Shown here piece after piece: positions 10,613 through 22,400 of a stretch of 64,000 nucleotides of DNA (the stretch's first letter is position 1; every line of letters begins with the position of its first letter). Origin of the DNA: Epinephelus fuscoguttatus (taxonomy: Eukaryota; Chordata; Actinopteri; Perciformes; Serranidae); contig NC_064756.1 of NCBI RefSeq assembly GCF_011397635.1, forward strand, positions 3,304,922-3,368,921. Direction: 5' to 3'. The notes under the pieces were generated by a model. That model saw only the letters and a program-made list of their open reading frames with translations, ran no database searches and was not told where the DNA came from. Position numbers and translations under genes: made by a program.

Positions 10613-11547
10613 TGGTCTTAAACTATGTTCTGCAGCTTAGCAGGCCACCATCCCTTTCACCTCCTGATGACAAAGTCAGCTCATATCCTACGTCACTTGA
10701 GAATCGCCAGTATGATACATATAAATGTGATGTGGTCTTGGTTTCCCTCTGAGGACTGACTGAAAGAACTTCCAGCCCCTACCGGCTGGTTAAGAGGTGC
10801 GAGGAGTCAGAGGTCATTAAAACAGGGTTTTCAACAATTGTGAATCGCTGCAAACACAAGACGTCCTTCAGCATATGGTCATTAATGTGCACGAAAAACA
10901 TTAGGCTGATTGGTCTAGTGGTGTGTGAGGTTGGTTGGCGGCGAATGGATGGACCACACACTCAAACACACAACCAAACGTCACATGCATGACCCCTGCA
11001 GGCTCACACCTGGCGGAAATAACAATACAGATAAGATGTGACACAAATAAAGAACAGCCTCCATAAATGAGCTGCAAATGTGTTTTGAAGATGCTGTGAA
11101 ACAAAACAGCTCTGAAACACAGTAAGCACATTGTCTGCTGATGAAGAAGAGGAGGAGGAACAGGCTGCTCCGGAAGATGCGACACACGTGTTGAACATCT
11201 GCGCTACACAATCAGGACAGACTTATTGTGGCGCAGTCGCCCTCACATGCAGACTTCATGAGTCTGAAACAAACAGATGAACCCACGTCCTCGTGTTGGC
11301 GCCTGGCTCTGCTGGTTCAGCAGCAGCACTTCAATAACAGACTGGCTGTTAGCAGAGTGTGACCTTTGACCTTTGCTCAGCGTGCTGGGAGTCTGTTGGT
11401 TTCTATTTCCACCAGGTGACACCTAGAGGAGTTCACAGTTCAACCTGAGGACAGGTGTGTGTGTGTACGTGTGTGTTTCAGAGACAAAGCCAGCCAGGTG
11501 AACAGCAGGTGAGCCAGAGTCTGAAGTTCTCTCCACTGTCCTGCTGT

Positions 11548-11608
<61 letters not shown>

Positions 11609-12177
11609 AACATCTGACGTGTGGCTGCAGCTACTCATTAACCAGGAGACGCTGTATCAGTTCACAAAGGAGTGAAACTCTGAATGGAGAGAGCAAACAC
11701 AGACACATCATAAGAGAGGGAAATAAAAGAAAAGGAGGGAAAAGAGCAGGAAGAGAGGGAAGAACAAAGATGGAGAGGAAAAACTAAACATTATTCTGTC
11801 GACTGGGCTGATCTGCACGAGATTTGTTGACAAATAAACGAGAAATTTCTTAATGCCAACCAAATATTATATCAAAATGTTGGTGCAGATTTTAAAATCA
11901 GATTTTAACATCTGTGCTCACAACGATCCGGCTATTCTCTGACACAGTCAGTAACAGCAGAGGTTACATTCAGAGGGCGGAGCTTTCCAGAAATATGAAT
12001 GAACGACACGCTGGCCGCAGAGTAAATGTGATAATCCAGTCAGACCGCTGCAGTGATGATAATCAGCCTCCATGTTGAGTGTTACTGCCTGATAACTGCA
12101 CGGCTCAGTGGGGATTACCATAAATACTCTGAGAGTCTCACAGAGAGGATTCATGTTTTTATAATCCACCGAATGTT

Positions 12178-12228
<51 letters not shown>

Positions 12229-12599
12229 CCATAACCAAAGAGCTTAACAGCAGGTGCTGATTGTCCTCCATCACAGAGACGTGGTTATACTGAATAACTG
12301 CCAGTGTGTGTGTGTCTCAGTAAAACAACATTTTTGATCACGCCATCACATGTTACTATTTAGCCTTTATTCTGTCGTCCAACCAGGTTACTGATCATTT
12401 AGTGTTGTTAGAGTTATACTGGGACACATTTCTCCTCAAAACAAATGCAAAACTGCCCACTCATCTTTACAAACGTCAATATCAAAACCAAAGTCTCTAC
12501 TCGAGACCATGTCATCTTACATGTAAACCAGACTTTGCCTTCAGACATCAAACAAAAGTAAATACACAAACACTACAGCATGTTACACCCTGGTGAGAT
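10613..12599. repeat. noncoding block with (TG)n 11550-11606 and (CA)n 12179-12225
   Basis: Two long dinucleotide arrays, plus a GAAGAGGAGGAGGA tract near 11145. Frames here are antisense to repeats or lack any coding signature. No genes seen. Confidence 0.7.
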
Positions 12600-13020
12600 T
12601 ATTGAAAAGAAGAAAAAAGCTGCAAATTAACAAGAACATAGTTGTAAATCTAGGAGAAAAAAGTTGCAAATTTATGAGAATGTAGCTGTAAATCTACGAG
12701 AATACAGTCATAATACTACAAGAATAAAGTCATAAATGGGGCGTTGCATAGTGGATAGTGCCAGCGCCCCATGTACAGAGGCATTGCCTCACTGCAGCGG
12801 CCGTGGGTTCGAATCCGGCTCGTGGCCCTTTGCTGCATGTCAATCCCCACTCTCTCTCTGTCTTCCCCCTTCACTCTCTGTGCTGTCATTAAAGGCAAAA
12901 AGCCCACAAAAATAATATTTTAAAAAAGAATAAAGTCATAAATCTACAAGAAAAAAGTTGCAAATTTACAAGAATGTAGTCGTAAATCTACAAGAGTAAA
13001 GTTGTAAATCTACGAGAATG
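12600..13020. repeat. degenerate AT-rich tandem repeat, unit about 25 bp
   Basis: Repeats of the type AAATCTACAAGAATAAAGTC, with variants, on both sides of the SINE at 12738-12925. Noncoding. Confidence 0.8.
12738..12925 (+). mobile_element. tRNA-derived SINE with 18-bp target duplication
   Basis: A perfect pol III B box, GGTTCGAATCC, lies at 12806-12816, with an A-box-like TGCATAGTGGATAGTG about 60 bp upstream. A pyrimidine-rich body and an A-rich 3' tail follow. Flanking direct repeats AAGAATAAAGTCATAAAT at 12720-12737 and 12926-12943 are identical, proving retroposition into the simple repeat. Not a functional tRNA: the two halves do not form an acceptor stem. Confidence 0.9.
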
Positions 13021-13151
13021 GGGTGATGGTAATATACAGTTTAGCAGCATCGAATGTTTCCTACGAAAAGTAATGCACCCAAATTCATACATATCCCACG
13101 TATTTTGAAAGGCTGTGATCACATGACCAATGTGCTGACGGCAGTAAACAA

Positions 13152-13594
13152 GAGGCCGTTTACACGTACACAGTGATTTTGATAAACGGAGACATCTTCC
13201 TTCGTTTGTGCCCTTCGTTTACACGCAAATGGAGATTTCTCCTCTGAAAACGAGTCTTTCTAAAAACTCCGGCCAGAGTGGAGATTTTGGAAAACTCCGG
13301 TTGCGCCTTTGCATGTAAACTGAGATAAACGGAGATAAACGGAGATAAACGGAGTTATAGGCAGCCGACGTCACAGTATGCGCCGGAATTTGCGCCTGTG
13401 TCAAAAGTGCGACCTATGTTGCTATGGTGACAATGGATACATGGAAGGCTTGAGCTTCTCGTTACACTGCCACCTACAGGTTTGGCATGCTCTTGTGTAT
13501 ATATACACGGGTAAGTGTAAACGAAGATCTTTTTGAAAACAGAGACGGTGAAATGTCCGTTTATGAAAATAGCCGGCAACATGTAAACGGCCTC
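13152..13594. mobile_element. MITE with GAGGCCGTTTACA ends
   Basis: Inverted termini GAGGCCGTTTACACGT (13152-13167) and ACATGTAAACGGCCTC (13579-13594). The interior has GGAGATAAAC in a short tandem run (13321-13355). No coding capacity. A loosely similar element (GTTTATACGAC...GTCATGTAAAC) sits at 51763-51930. Confidence 0.75.
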
Positions 13595-14718
13595 CAAGGA
13601 AGCGGCCCCAAGTGCATGTAAGGACGCAGGTAGGGGTGGTGCATGGGTCACAAAAAAATGGACTCTCTTCCGGGACTTTCTCTTGGAGTCACGTGCTCAG
13701 ATCCATGTGAACTTTGAGTCACTTTAAGGTACATCCTCACCATGTTTATTTCCCTAAACCTAACCTCTGTAACTTTATGTTAATTATGTAACTGATGTAA
13801 CATTCGAGGGGCGCAAATTGGTTGAATATCATACGAACCGTTCTATGAGAGAACACTGAGCGAGTACAGCACAAAGAAAGTGACAGCACAGAGCAGTGTG
13901 TATGTTACCTGTTTTCCTCTCTAAAGGTTCGGATTATAGAGGCGACTGTGAAGCGACCAACACTCAGCTGCATTCTCTGCCTAGCTGCCCTCACTGACGT
14001 CCCATGGACAAGGCCTGTCTTCCTCCTCCTCTCCTGTGGCCTCAACCTTCAGGTCTTTGTGGATCCGTTGTCTCCAAACAGGTGAACTGACACACGGTCC
14101 TCTTTATCTCCTCAGGCTCCTATTGGTGTGTCAACAATTTCGACTCTTAGTGTTTCCACCTGGGTAATTGTGTGTTAAGTGGGTTCCAGCTGAGATTATT
14201 TGAGTTAATGAAACCTAAATACCAGAGCTTTGTGAATGAGCACATACTGCAGCCAGTGTTAATGAAGGCATTTGTTTGATGAGTTTTTCACAAACGGTTT
14301 AACAAATCTGAATCATGTGTGAGAGCAGCGAGTAGTGTTTTATAGTTTTGGGAAATAGGTCTTGCATTAGGTCAAAACATTCTAACTCCGACCTCATCAC
14401 GTCGCCACTTGGGAAACAGGGAAACAGCTAGCCTGCCCTCACTAAGGCTCAAACATACTTTCCACAGTGAGCGTCCGTAGAGAGCTGCAGACACGGTTGT
14501 AGTCATAGCACAGAGTTCACTTCAGCCTCCAGCAGGAAACAGGAGGGCTGGAAGGTGAGCTTACCGTCCTCCTACTGCCGACACTGGGTGGAAGTGAAAC
14601 TAAATGATGCTGCTGAGTCTAGAGGTGTGTAAAATATCCAACTTGAAACTAACTTCCCCGTGGTAGACAGTTGTGGCTGGCTCGAAAGCAGCTCAATACT
14701 GAGGGATCACTGCCCACA
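13595..14718. other. noncoding stretch, nothing recognised
   Basis: No long frames, repeats with clear ends or RNA genes seen. Around 14375-14410 a phrase like CATTCTAACTCCGACCTCAT resembles the start of the dispersed repeat found at 44630, 48425 and 50742. Confidence 0.5.
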
Positions 14719-14720
14719 TA

Positions 14721-16349
14721 CAGTACAGGCCAAAAGTTTGGACACACCTTCTCATTCAATGTGTTTTCTTTATTTTCATGACTATTTACATTGTAGATTC
14801 TCACTGAAGGCATCAAAACTATGAACGAACACATGTGGAGTTATGTACTTAACAAAAAAAGGTGAAATAACTGAAAACATGTTTTATATTCTAGTTTCTT
14901 CAAAATAGCCACCCTTTGCTCTGATTACTGCTTTGCACACTCTTGGCATTCTCTCCATGAGCTTCAAGAGGTAGTCACCTGAAATGGTTTCCACTTCACA
15001 GGTGTGCCTTATCAGGGTTAATTAGTGGAATTTCTTGCTTTATCAATGGGGTTGGGACCATCAGTTGTGTTGTGCAGAAGTCAGGTTAATACACAGCCGA
15101 CAGCCCTATTGGACAACTGTTAAAATTCATATTATGGCAAGAACCAATCAGCTAACTAAAGAAAAACAAGTGGCCATCATTACTTTAAGAAATGAAGGTC
15201 AGTCAGTCCGGAAAATTGCAAAAACTTTAAATGTGTCCCCAAGTGGAGTCGCAAAAACCATCAAGCGCTACAACGAAACTGGCACACATGAGGACCGAGC
15301 CAGGAAAGGAAGACCAAGAGTCACCTCTGCTTCTGAGGATAAGTTCATCCGAGTCACCAGCCTCAGAAATCCCAAGTTAACAGCAGCTCAGATCAGAGAC
15401 CAGATGAATGCCACACAGAGTTCTAGCAGCAGACCCATCTCTAGAACAACTGTTAAGAGGAGACTGCGCGAATCAGGCCTTCATGGTCAAATAGCTGCTA
15501 GGAAACCACTGCTAAGGAGAGGCAACAAGCAGAAGAGATTTGTTTGGGCCAAGAAACACAAGGAATGGACATTAGACCAGTGGAAATCTGTGCTTTGGTC
15601 TGATGAGTCCAAATTTGAGATCTTTGGTTCCAACCGCCGTGTCTTTGTGAGACGCAGAAAAGGTGAACGGATGGATTCCACATGCCTGGTTCCCACTGTG
15701 AAGCATGGAGGAGGAGGTGTGATGGTGTGAGGGTGTTTTGCTGGTGACACTGTTGGGGATTTATTCAAAATTGAAGGCACACTGAACCAGCATGGCTACC
15801 ACAGCATCCTGCAGCGACATGCCATCCCATCCGGTTTGCGTTTAGTTGGACGATCATTTATTTTTCAACAGGACAATGACCCCAAACACACCTCCAGGCT
15901 GTGTAAGGGCTATTTGACCAAGAAGGAGAGTGATGGAGTGCTGCGGCAGATGACCTGGCCTCCACAGTCACCGGACCTGAACCCAATGGAGATGGTTTGG
16001 GGTGAGCTGGACCGCAGAGTGAAGGCAAAGGGGCCAACAAGTGCTAAACACCTCTGGGAACTCCTTCAAGACTGCTGGAAAACCATTTCAGGTGACTACC
16101 TCTTGAAGCTCATGGAGAGAATGCCAAGAGTGTGCAAAGCAGTAATCAGAGCAAAGGGTGGCTATTTTGAAGAAACTAGAATATAAAACATGTTTTCAGT
16201 TATTTCACCTTTTTTTGTTAAGTACATAACTCCACATGTGTTCATTCATAGTTTTGATGCCTTCAGTGAGAATCTACAATGTAAATAGTCATGAAAATAA
16301 AGAAAACGCATTGAATGAGAAGGTGTGTCCAAACTTTTGGCCTGTACTG
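14721..16349 (+). mobile_element. Tc1/mariner transposon, full length
   Basis: Terminal inverted repeats CAGTACAGGCCAAAAGTTTG and CAAACTTTTGGCCTGTACTG are perfect over 20 bp, within long inverted repeats of about 210 bp that also hold a second internal direct-repeat-like motif. TA duplications at 14719-14720 and 16350-16351. 1629 bp. A young-looking copy: complete ends, and one coding lesion only. Confidence 0.96.
15134..16186 (+). pseudogene. Tc1 transposase, intact except for one premature stop
   Basis: ATG 15134 opens a 350-residue-long frame with the complete Tc1 layout: two helix-turn-helix motifs (about residues 1-110, with SVRKIAKTLNVSPSGVAKTI), catalytic Asp in LWSDESKFEIF (about residue 157), the glycine box KHGGGGVMV, Asp in FQQDNDPKHTS, Glu in SPDLNPMEMVWGELDRRV, and the usual C-terminus ending EETRI. 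A single TGA at 15728-15730 replaces the family tryptophan right after GGGGVMV (codon 199). Both halves are in the same frame, with no indels. As it stands only a truncated, inactive protein could be made. Confidence 0.95.
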
Positions 16350-16636
16350 TACGTTTAATGAACAAAGAGTACAGTCTCGGCTACAGTGATGGCAGTTCTA
16401 ACAGCTTTTTAATCAGGGAAAATACCCTCACTGAAATGCATATGTGTTACCACAGTTACATGTAGGTATTAGCATAAATAGATTATGGGATATACATGGC
16501 CCTTATTAGGATCAGTTATGAGATCACAGACAGATTTCACTATCAGCAGATGGATTTATTTTTGGTTTAGCTGTTGCTACAATCACATATCTGCTGTCAT
16601 AAAATCCTGTGGTTGGTTCGTTTTCTTTCACACCAC

Positions 16637-17480
16637 AAAAAAAAAAAAAAAAAAAAAAAAACGCACCAGAGTCCGTTTGGAGGTTTCACACCTGCCCTGT
16701 TTGATTCGGTTCAATTGAACTCCAGGTGGTTTGCCCCCTCAGCGTGGTTCATTTGTGCAGGTGTGAACACACCAAAACAACCGGACCGAGACCTTCTTGA
16801 AGAGGTGGTCTCAGTCTGGTTCCAAAGGAACTCTGGTGCGGTTGGTTTGTGGTGAGAAGGTGTTCCGACCTGGATGTGAAGCAACTGCAGTCACATGACA
16901 CATTGTTTGGGTTAAACATGAGCATGTTACAGTCCTGGAGGATTATTAATGTGCACCTCCTCCTGTACTGCCTTAATATGCACATTCAGCACATCCAATG
17001 CATCAAAACATTGTTTTCTAGTTGGAGCCGCGCCTCGTTTTCAAACTGTATGCTTTGACTAAAATGAACAATGACAGCAATATAGTCCACGATGAGCAGC
17101 GCTAAAATCAACCTGCGTAGTTGTCCCTCCATTGTGACATTAGAAAGTGTCACATTTATCTTGCAAGTGTACTCTTCTTCAACGTTTGCTTTACTTCCTG
17201 GATTTTTCCCACATGGAAATTCTGACCAATCAAGAGCAGCTTTCTCACACAAGGCATTTGATCTGGTCCTCTTGTAAATGCTGCCGTGAGAACACCAACC
17301 AACTCTAGGCAATTATACAACTTTGGAACAACATGAGTCCCTGATTCAGACCAGAGGAGACCACTCTAGGGCTGACAGCAGCCTGAGACCGCCCTTTTCA
17401 AGCAGTCTCGGTTTGGTTGTTTGGTCCGCACCAGGGTCCCAAACAAACTGTTCTCATCATGCAAATGAGCCTGAGCTCAT
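16637..17480. repeat. composite repeat: A-tract plus inverted CCAGAGT-type segments
   Basis: A 25-nt poly(A) run (16637-16661) is followed by CGCACCAGAGTCC..., which recurs inverted near 16828-16850 (ACTCTGGTGCGG) and again in direct orientation near 17421 (GGTCCGCACCAGGG). This looks like a MITE with internal copies, but I could not fix its outer ends. No coding signal in the frames that cross it. Confidence 0.5.
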
Positions 17481-17925
17481 TTTAACTGAACCAGACAGGT
17501 TACTCGTGAAAGCACCCTTAAGTTTATCTGTGCTTCACTCAGGATTATTCATTTTATTTTATTGTCATTGTATAAAATGTTTCCTGGTCTATTAGACTTT
17601 GTTTTGTGTCCTAATTTCTGCTGGATGCTACAGCTTGTTGAAGTCCTTCTCGTTGTCGAGATGTTCCATCTGCTTAATCAACCACAAGTGACAGCAATAC
17701 TTACAAACCATGACATCAACCTGGAACTTATGTTTTCTGAGCACTTCCATTTTTTTTCCCAGTCACTCATCCCTAAAGCAAATGACACAATGGATTTCCA
17801 GGTTTCCTGATAAAAAACATAAAAGCCCTGTGGCGCTCTTGTCCTCACTTATGACCTTCTTGTATCCAAATATTTCATTTTTCCACAAAGTAAAACACAT
17901 AAAGAAGAAATGTGCAACAACACAA
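17481..17925. other. spacer downstream of dlc
   Basis: Lies between the repeat block and the probable dlc poly(A) site. No feature seen. Confidence 0.4.
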
Positions 17926-19465
17926 CAGCATTAATATTATTTTTTCTAATTTATTTATGAAAAAATATATTTCTTGATTCGGACTGAGACATTAGGCACA
18001 TTAACATAGACATATATACAGTTCTCTTTCATAAATACAAAATTATTTACAGAGAGCAAAATTAAATAGGAAAACTATCTTCTTGAGGATCTGTACACAT
18101 TGCATTGTTTTCTTAAATTAAGGAAGATAGTACAAAGACACGACTTAACAGGAACAACACGTATTTTTGGTATCAAATGGATTAGCTAAAAAAAATAAGA
18201 AGTTACAAAAACAAACTCTCTTTGGAGTCCTTCACTGATGTAAAAGTTCCTTTTTTTAGTGTAAAAATAAAACACCCTCAGTTGTGACTGTTCAGACGTT
18301 CAACACGTCAGCTTGAGTCTTGGGAACGTTGCAGAACAACAGCAGGTGTCTTTATTATTCTCCTGTTTACTCGCTGTGACAGCAGTGGTCGATGAAGGCA
18401 GCACGAAAGAGAAAAGGCAGCAAGTTTAGTTTTGATTCATAGTAACATATACTTCGAAACAGGAAGACAAATGGAAAAACTGATTTGATTTATAAGATGA
18501 ATCCAGCTTGGCTGGACCTTCATCCAGCCTGACATGCTCCACTTTTCTGTTTTATTATTGTCAGAAGTTGGATTATCTGTTCATGAGGTGAAAATGTAGA
18601 AAACAGCTGGTTATTAAGAGGTACAAATTCTCCCCGATTCACCTGACACATCATTTAGACTTAGATTTAAGGCTTGGACTGGAACAGTGTTACGATGGAT
18701 GTCGAAAAGGCTCCAGTGGATTTTAATGGGTTTACTGGGATTGTTAAAACAGGATTTGTTGCAGTTTTTCACAATGAGAGGCACTTCAGAGATTGTAGGA
18801 TGTGATTGTAAGGCTGCTGTAGTCCTCCTTCTAACAGGCCACAATGTGAAGCTTCACGTTCAAACACAATAAAAATAATAAAATAAAATAAATTGGACGG
18901 AGTCACAAACTGTCCAGTTCAGCTTTCAGACAGGAAAAGTTTAAGGTTGTCTGACCTCAAAATAAAACTTTCTGTCTCCCATTCCTGTAAGCAGGTCCTC
19001 TGATGATTTGATTGACATCATGTGAGATTGTACAGGAAACGGTTGCCACGGTGATTAGGGAGCATAGCAAAGGCACCGGTCTCTCTGATTGGCGGACGAT
19101 TCAGATTCTTTACATCCTCTCATTCACGTTTGATCCAAAGAAAATTCAGATATACAGACAGGAATATTATATTAGGATTTAAGGTATAAAAAAAGATAAA
19201 TAGTGCAAATGATGCCGGACATTCACTCTTTCCTCTTTTCTCTCCTCCGCTGAATCATTGTCATCCAAATATTGTCAATGTCGAAGCAGAAAAGGATTAA
19301 AAAACAAGTCCTTTCTTTTTTTGTTTCTTTCCATTGAGCAGCAGTAATAAATATTAAATAAAATAATGTGTGTTGGATAGATCCTCTGGGGGAACTGTCC
19401 TGGACAGAAAATATTCCAGGCCTGCAGTGTAAAAGTTCCTCCGCTGGCGGTCTGAAAACTGGAGG
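17925..19465 (-). promoter_or_regulatory. dlc: dlc 3' untranslated region
   Basis: From the stop codon to the proposed poly(A) signal, about 1.5 kb, AT-rich, with no frame of note. Contains two Pumilio recognition elements on the transcript strand, UGUAUAUA (18020-18013) and UGUAAAUA (18051-18044), and scattered AUUUA pentamers. In zebrafish the mRNAs of the segmentation clock are cleared fast through 3'UTR elements, so these are good candidates for decay control. The extent is inferred. Confidence 0.55.
17950..17955 (-). terminator. dlc: probable dlc polyadenylation signal AATAAA
   Basis: Minus-strand AATAAA about 1.5 kb beyond the dlc stop codon; cleavage is expected near 17920-17940. Other AATAAA copies closer to the stop (for example 18351-18356) could serve as alternative sites. 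Chosen because the U-rich sequence just downstream fits and the Pumilio motifs lie just before it; transcript data would decide. Confidence 0.45.
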
Positions 19466-19471
19466 TTATAC
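19466..19471 (-). CDS. dlc: dlc exon 10: final Val codon and stop
   Basis: Acceptor CGTTCATAG followed by GTA TAA, completing ATEV-stop, the PDZ-binding end of Delta proteins. In DLL1/DLL4 the last intron splits the same place, which supports this two-codon exon. The rest of the exon is 3'UTR. Confidence 0.88.
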   Translation of the reverse strand, partial: V

Positions 19472-22400
19472 CTATGAACGAGACAGAGAAACAGCAGTTA
19501 GTCATCGGCGTATGCGATGACTTCTTCTAGGTCAAACTTAAAAACATGCCATCATTTATAAAACAGGAAGAGAAAAGACTCATTTTAAAAAAGCAAGAGT
19601 CACATGTCAAAGTTTAAGTTCCTAAAACCTGCAGAAAATGTGAGCTTTTCCCCAAAGATCCATGTCCATCGTCCTCAGACGGGTCAGAACAATCACAACA
19701 GTTTGTCTAAAATGGGGCGTGTTTCAGACAATTGAGCCCTCACGCTTAATGCAAAATACGTGGTGGTGACATCAATTTTATGCCTGCTCCCCTCACGCCG
19801 AGGACACAACAGCAGGCATAAACCTGGCTCACTAAAGAGAAGTAGTGCTGAGGCATTTTTTAAACCAACATGGCCGCAGCTGTTGTGAAACACTATTTTC
19901 AACTTCTGATGGAAAAAACGGCAACATGTACATGTTGATGTTACACCATCACAGCTCATCTCTGTGCACTGTGGTCTGTTTACATTTGTCCGTCACTCAG
20001 CACTATTTTGTGTTTCATTGCTCCGGTTGGTTGTGGGTCTATCTGCTTGCATGCAGAGGCATTTTGGTCTGCGGCCATTGTTAACACCCCTTGGCAAAAA
20101 CAAACTGAGAGCTTCACATTTGACTTGCATTTGTGATTTGGTCTGGCGATGTCGGGCCAATTCAAGTCAGCATTTAGACGCCAATAAAAATGATGAAAAC
20201 ATATTTTCATTCCAGTCTGAGATAAACGAGAAAATGTGGGTTAATAAAGCAATATCAGGCCCATAGATAGTAGTTATATTATTAGACCATTATCAATCTC
20301 AGCTGAATAATTTATAGTGTCAGCTACACACTGGTTTAATAGGCTACAGCTGATTTTGTGTGCCCAGCACTGGAGAGCTGTAATTAATAACACAACTATT
20401 TCTGCAACTTTCTGATTTGACAGTTGCCTAGATTTATATATATATTATAAATTTTATTTATAATAGAACTTTTGATGAATGGCTCAGTGTGCAGAGGGCA
20501 TGGTAGTTAAAACAACATGAGTCTTATTTTTCAGGGGATTATCTGATGCACTTGTAATCAATTTTGTTTGCAGAAAATCTGGAGACTGTGAGAGAAAGAG
20601 ACCAGTTCTTCACTCGCACCAGTCATATTCTCTGACACTGGCTGTGTCGATCTTTCCATCCAGAAAAAAAATGCAGTGAACAGTGTAACAAACCAAAGGT
20701 GAGATAAGTCTCTTATGAAACTCCTCCAAAAATACATAAATGCACATTAATGTGTGCGTGGTTGTGTTAGTTGACGTGTCCTCACCTCAGTAGCAAACAC
20801 ACACTGCTCTATCTGCTCTGGGATGATGAACACTGGGTGATACAGACTGTCTTTTGCAAAACTTAGAGGAGGGACGATGATGGACGAATCACACTTCTTA
20901 CTGTCAGAGAGTGGGAGAGAGAGTGAGAGAGGGTTGGTACCGTGGCAACAACAAAGATTTTGGACGGAAATACTTTGTGAAGGTGTGTGAACACTGGACT
21001 GATCAGATAACAGACGACAAACATGCTGCGACTTGTCTTCACAGAACAGATGAGATTTCAGAGAAGGGAAAGTAAAATAGACGAAAACAGGAAAACACAC
21101 ACGCATGCGCACACACACACACACACACACATACACATACACACACAAACCATCATCAGGTCCTTACACATCAAACTTGCTCTTGGCCAGGCGCTGCTCA
21201 TCTTTTGCCAGGTTACAGTCCGCCATTTTGTTTTTAAATATGGACATGTTGTCGCCACCGTTCTCCACCAACGCCGCGTCCTTATTGGACACTTTAAGTT
21301 GTCCTCGCGGGATGAGAAAGGCCTCCTTCTCTCTCAGGCTACCCAATGGAGCTCCAGGTAAGCTCCCATTATAGGGTCCACCCCCACCGATTACCGCGTT
21401 GCGGTTGTTCACGGTCTCCAGGTCGTTCTTCACGGCTGTGGTCATAGCCGCTAGCTCCCTGCCCCGGCGGAGCTGGCGCAGAATGTGGATGGCAGCTAAG
21501 ATCAGCAGAGTCAGCGTCACCAGGCCAAGGGCGATGGCAGCAATAAGCGCAGGAGGGACGTCGCCACTCCCGGGCGGTTTTGCAGTCGGCCCTGTGACAG
21601 GGTGAGGGAGTGAGTACTCACAGCGTGCGCCCATGAAGCCTGGCGGACACTGGCACACGGGGCCAGTAAAGTGAGTGTAACACGTGCCACCGTTATCACA
21701 GGGGAACTGGTCGCAGGGGCTGGTGCGCACGGAGCAGTCCTTACTGGTGAAGCCAAGTGTGCAAGTGCAGGTGAAGTCATTGATGCCATCCACACAGGTG
21801 CCAGCGTTGCGGCAGGGGTTGCCGGCGCAGTCGTCAATGTTGGTCTCGCAGTGAGAGCCGGTGAAGCCGGGCCGACAGCGGCACATGACACGCTTACCGA
21901 GGTCCAAACACTGAGCACCTGCAGAGAGACAGACACAGAAAGGTTTTAGTTAATGACACACAAGTCAAAAAAGTCCTGTGCACACCAAAACAGTCTTAAA
22001 CAGGTGCGTAGGTGGGGCAAACACCGTCATGGACCTTCATCGAGTCATGGACCTTCATCGAGTAGAAACCTGATGATGGTCCATGACCGAAACGATGTAG
22101 TCTAATAATAATAATTTAACCTTTTTCTGCAAGTGCAAACAGTGTGCAGTTAATGACACACAACCGGAGGACAGGACAAAGAGACAGACAGATGATATGA
22201 TTGTCATGCAAAACACAAGTACTGCATTTCCACTGCATGGTGTGTGTCAATCCTTTTTTGGGGTTTTTGATTAGCAAAAGCTGTGGATTGTACCAGGTAC
22301 CTGGTACTTTTTTAAACGAGCTGAGGGGTTACTAGAAGGTTAAGTTAAAACACTGCAGACTGCTGATTGGTCGGAGAGAACCGACACTAGCACAGCATGG

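Noticed and set aside
12738..12925. Functional tRNA gene
   Set aside because: The B box is perfect, but no acceptor or anticodon stem can be drawn, and target duplications show it is a SINE.
21517..21949. Long alternative frames on both strands across dlc exon 8
   Set aside because: Shadows of the EGF-coding frame caused by its high GC content; the true frame has all EGF cysteines and correct splice phases.
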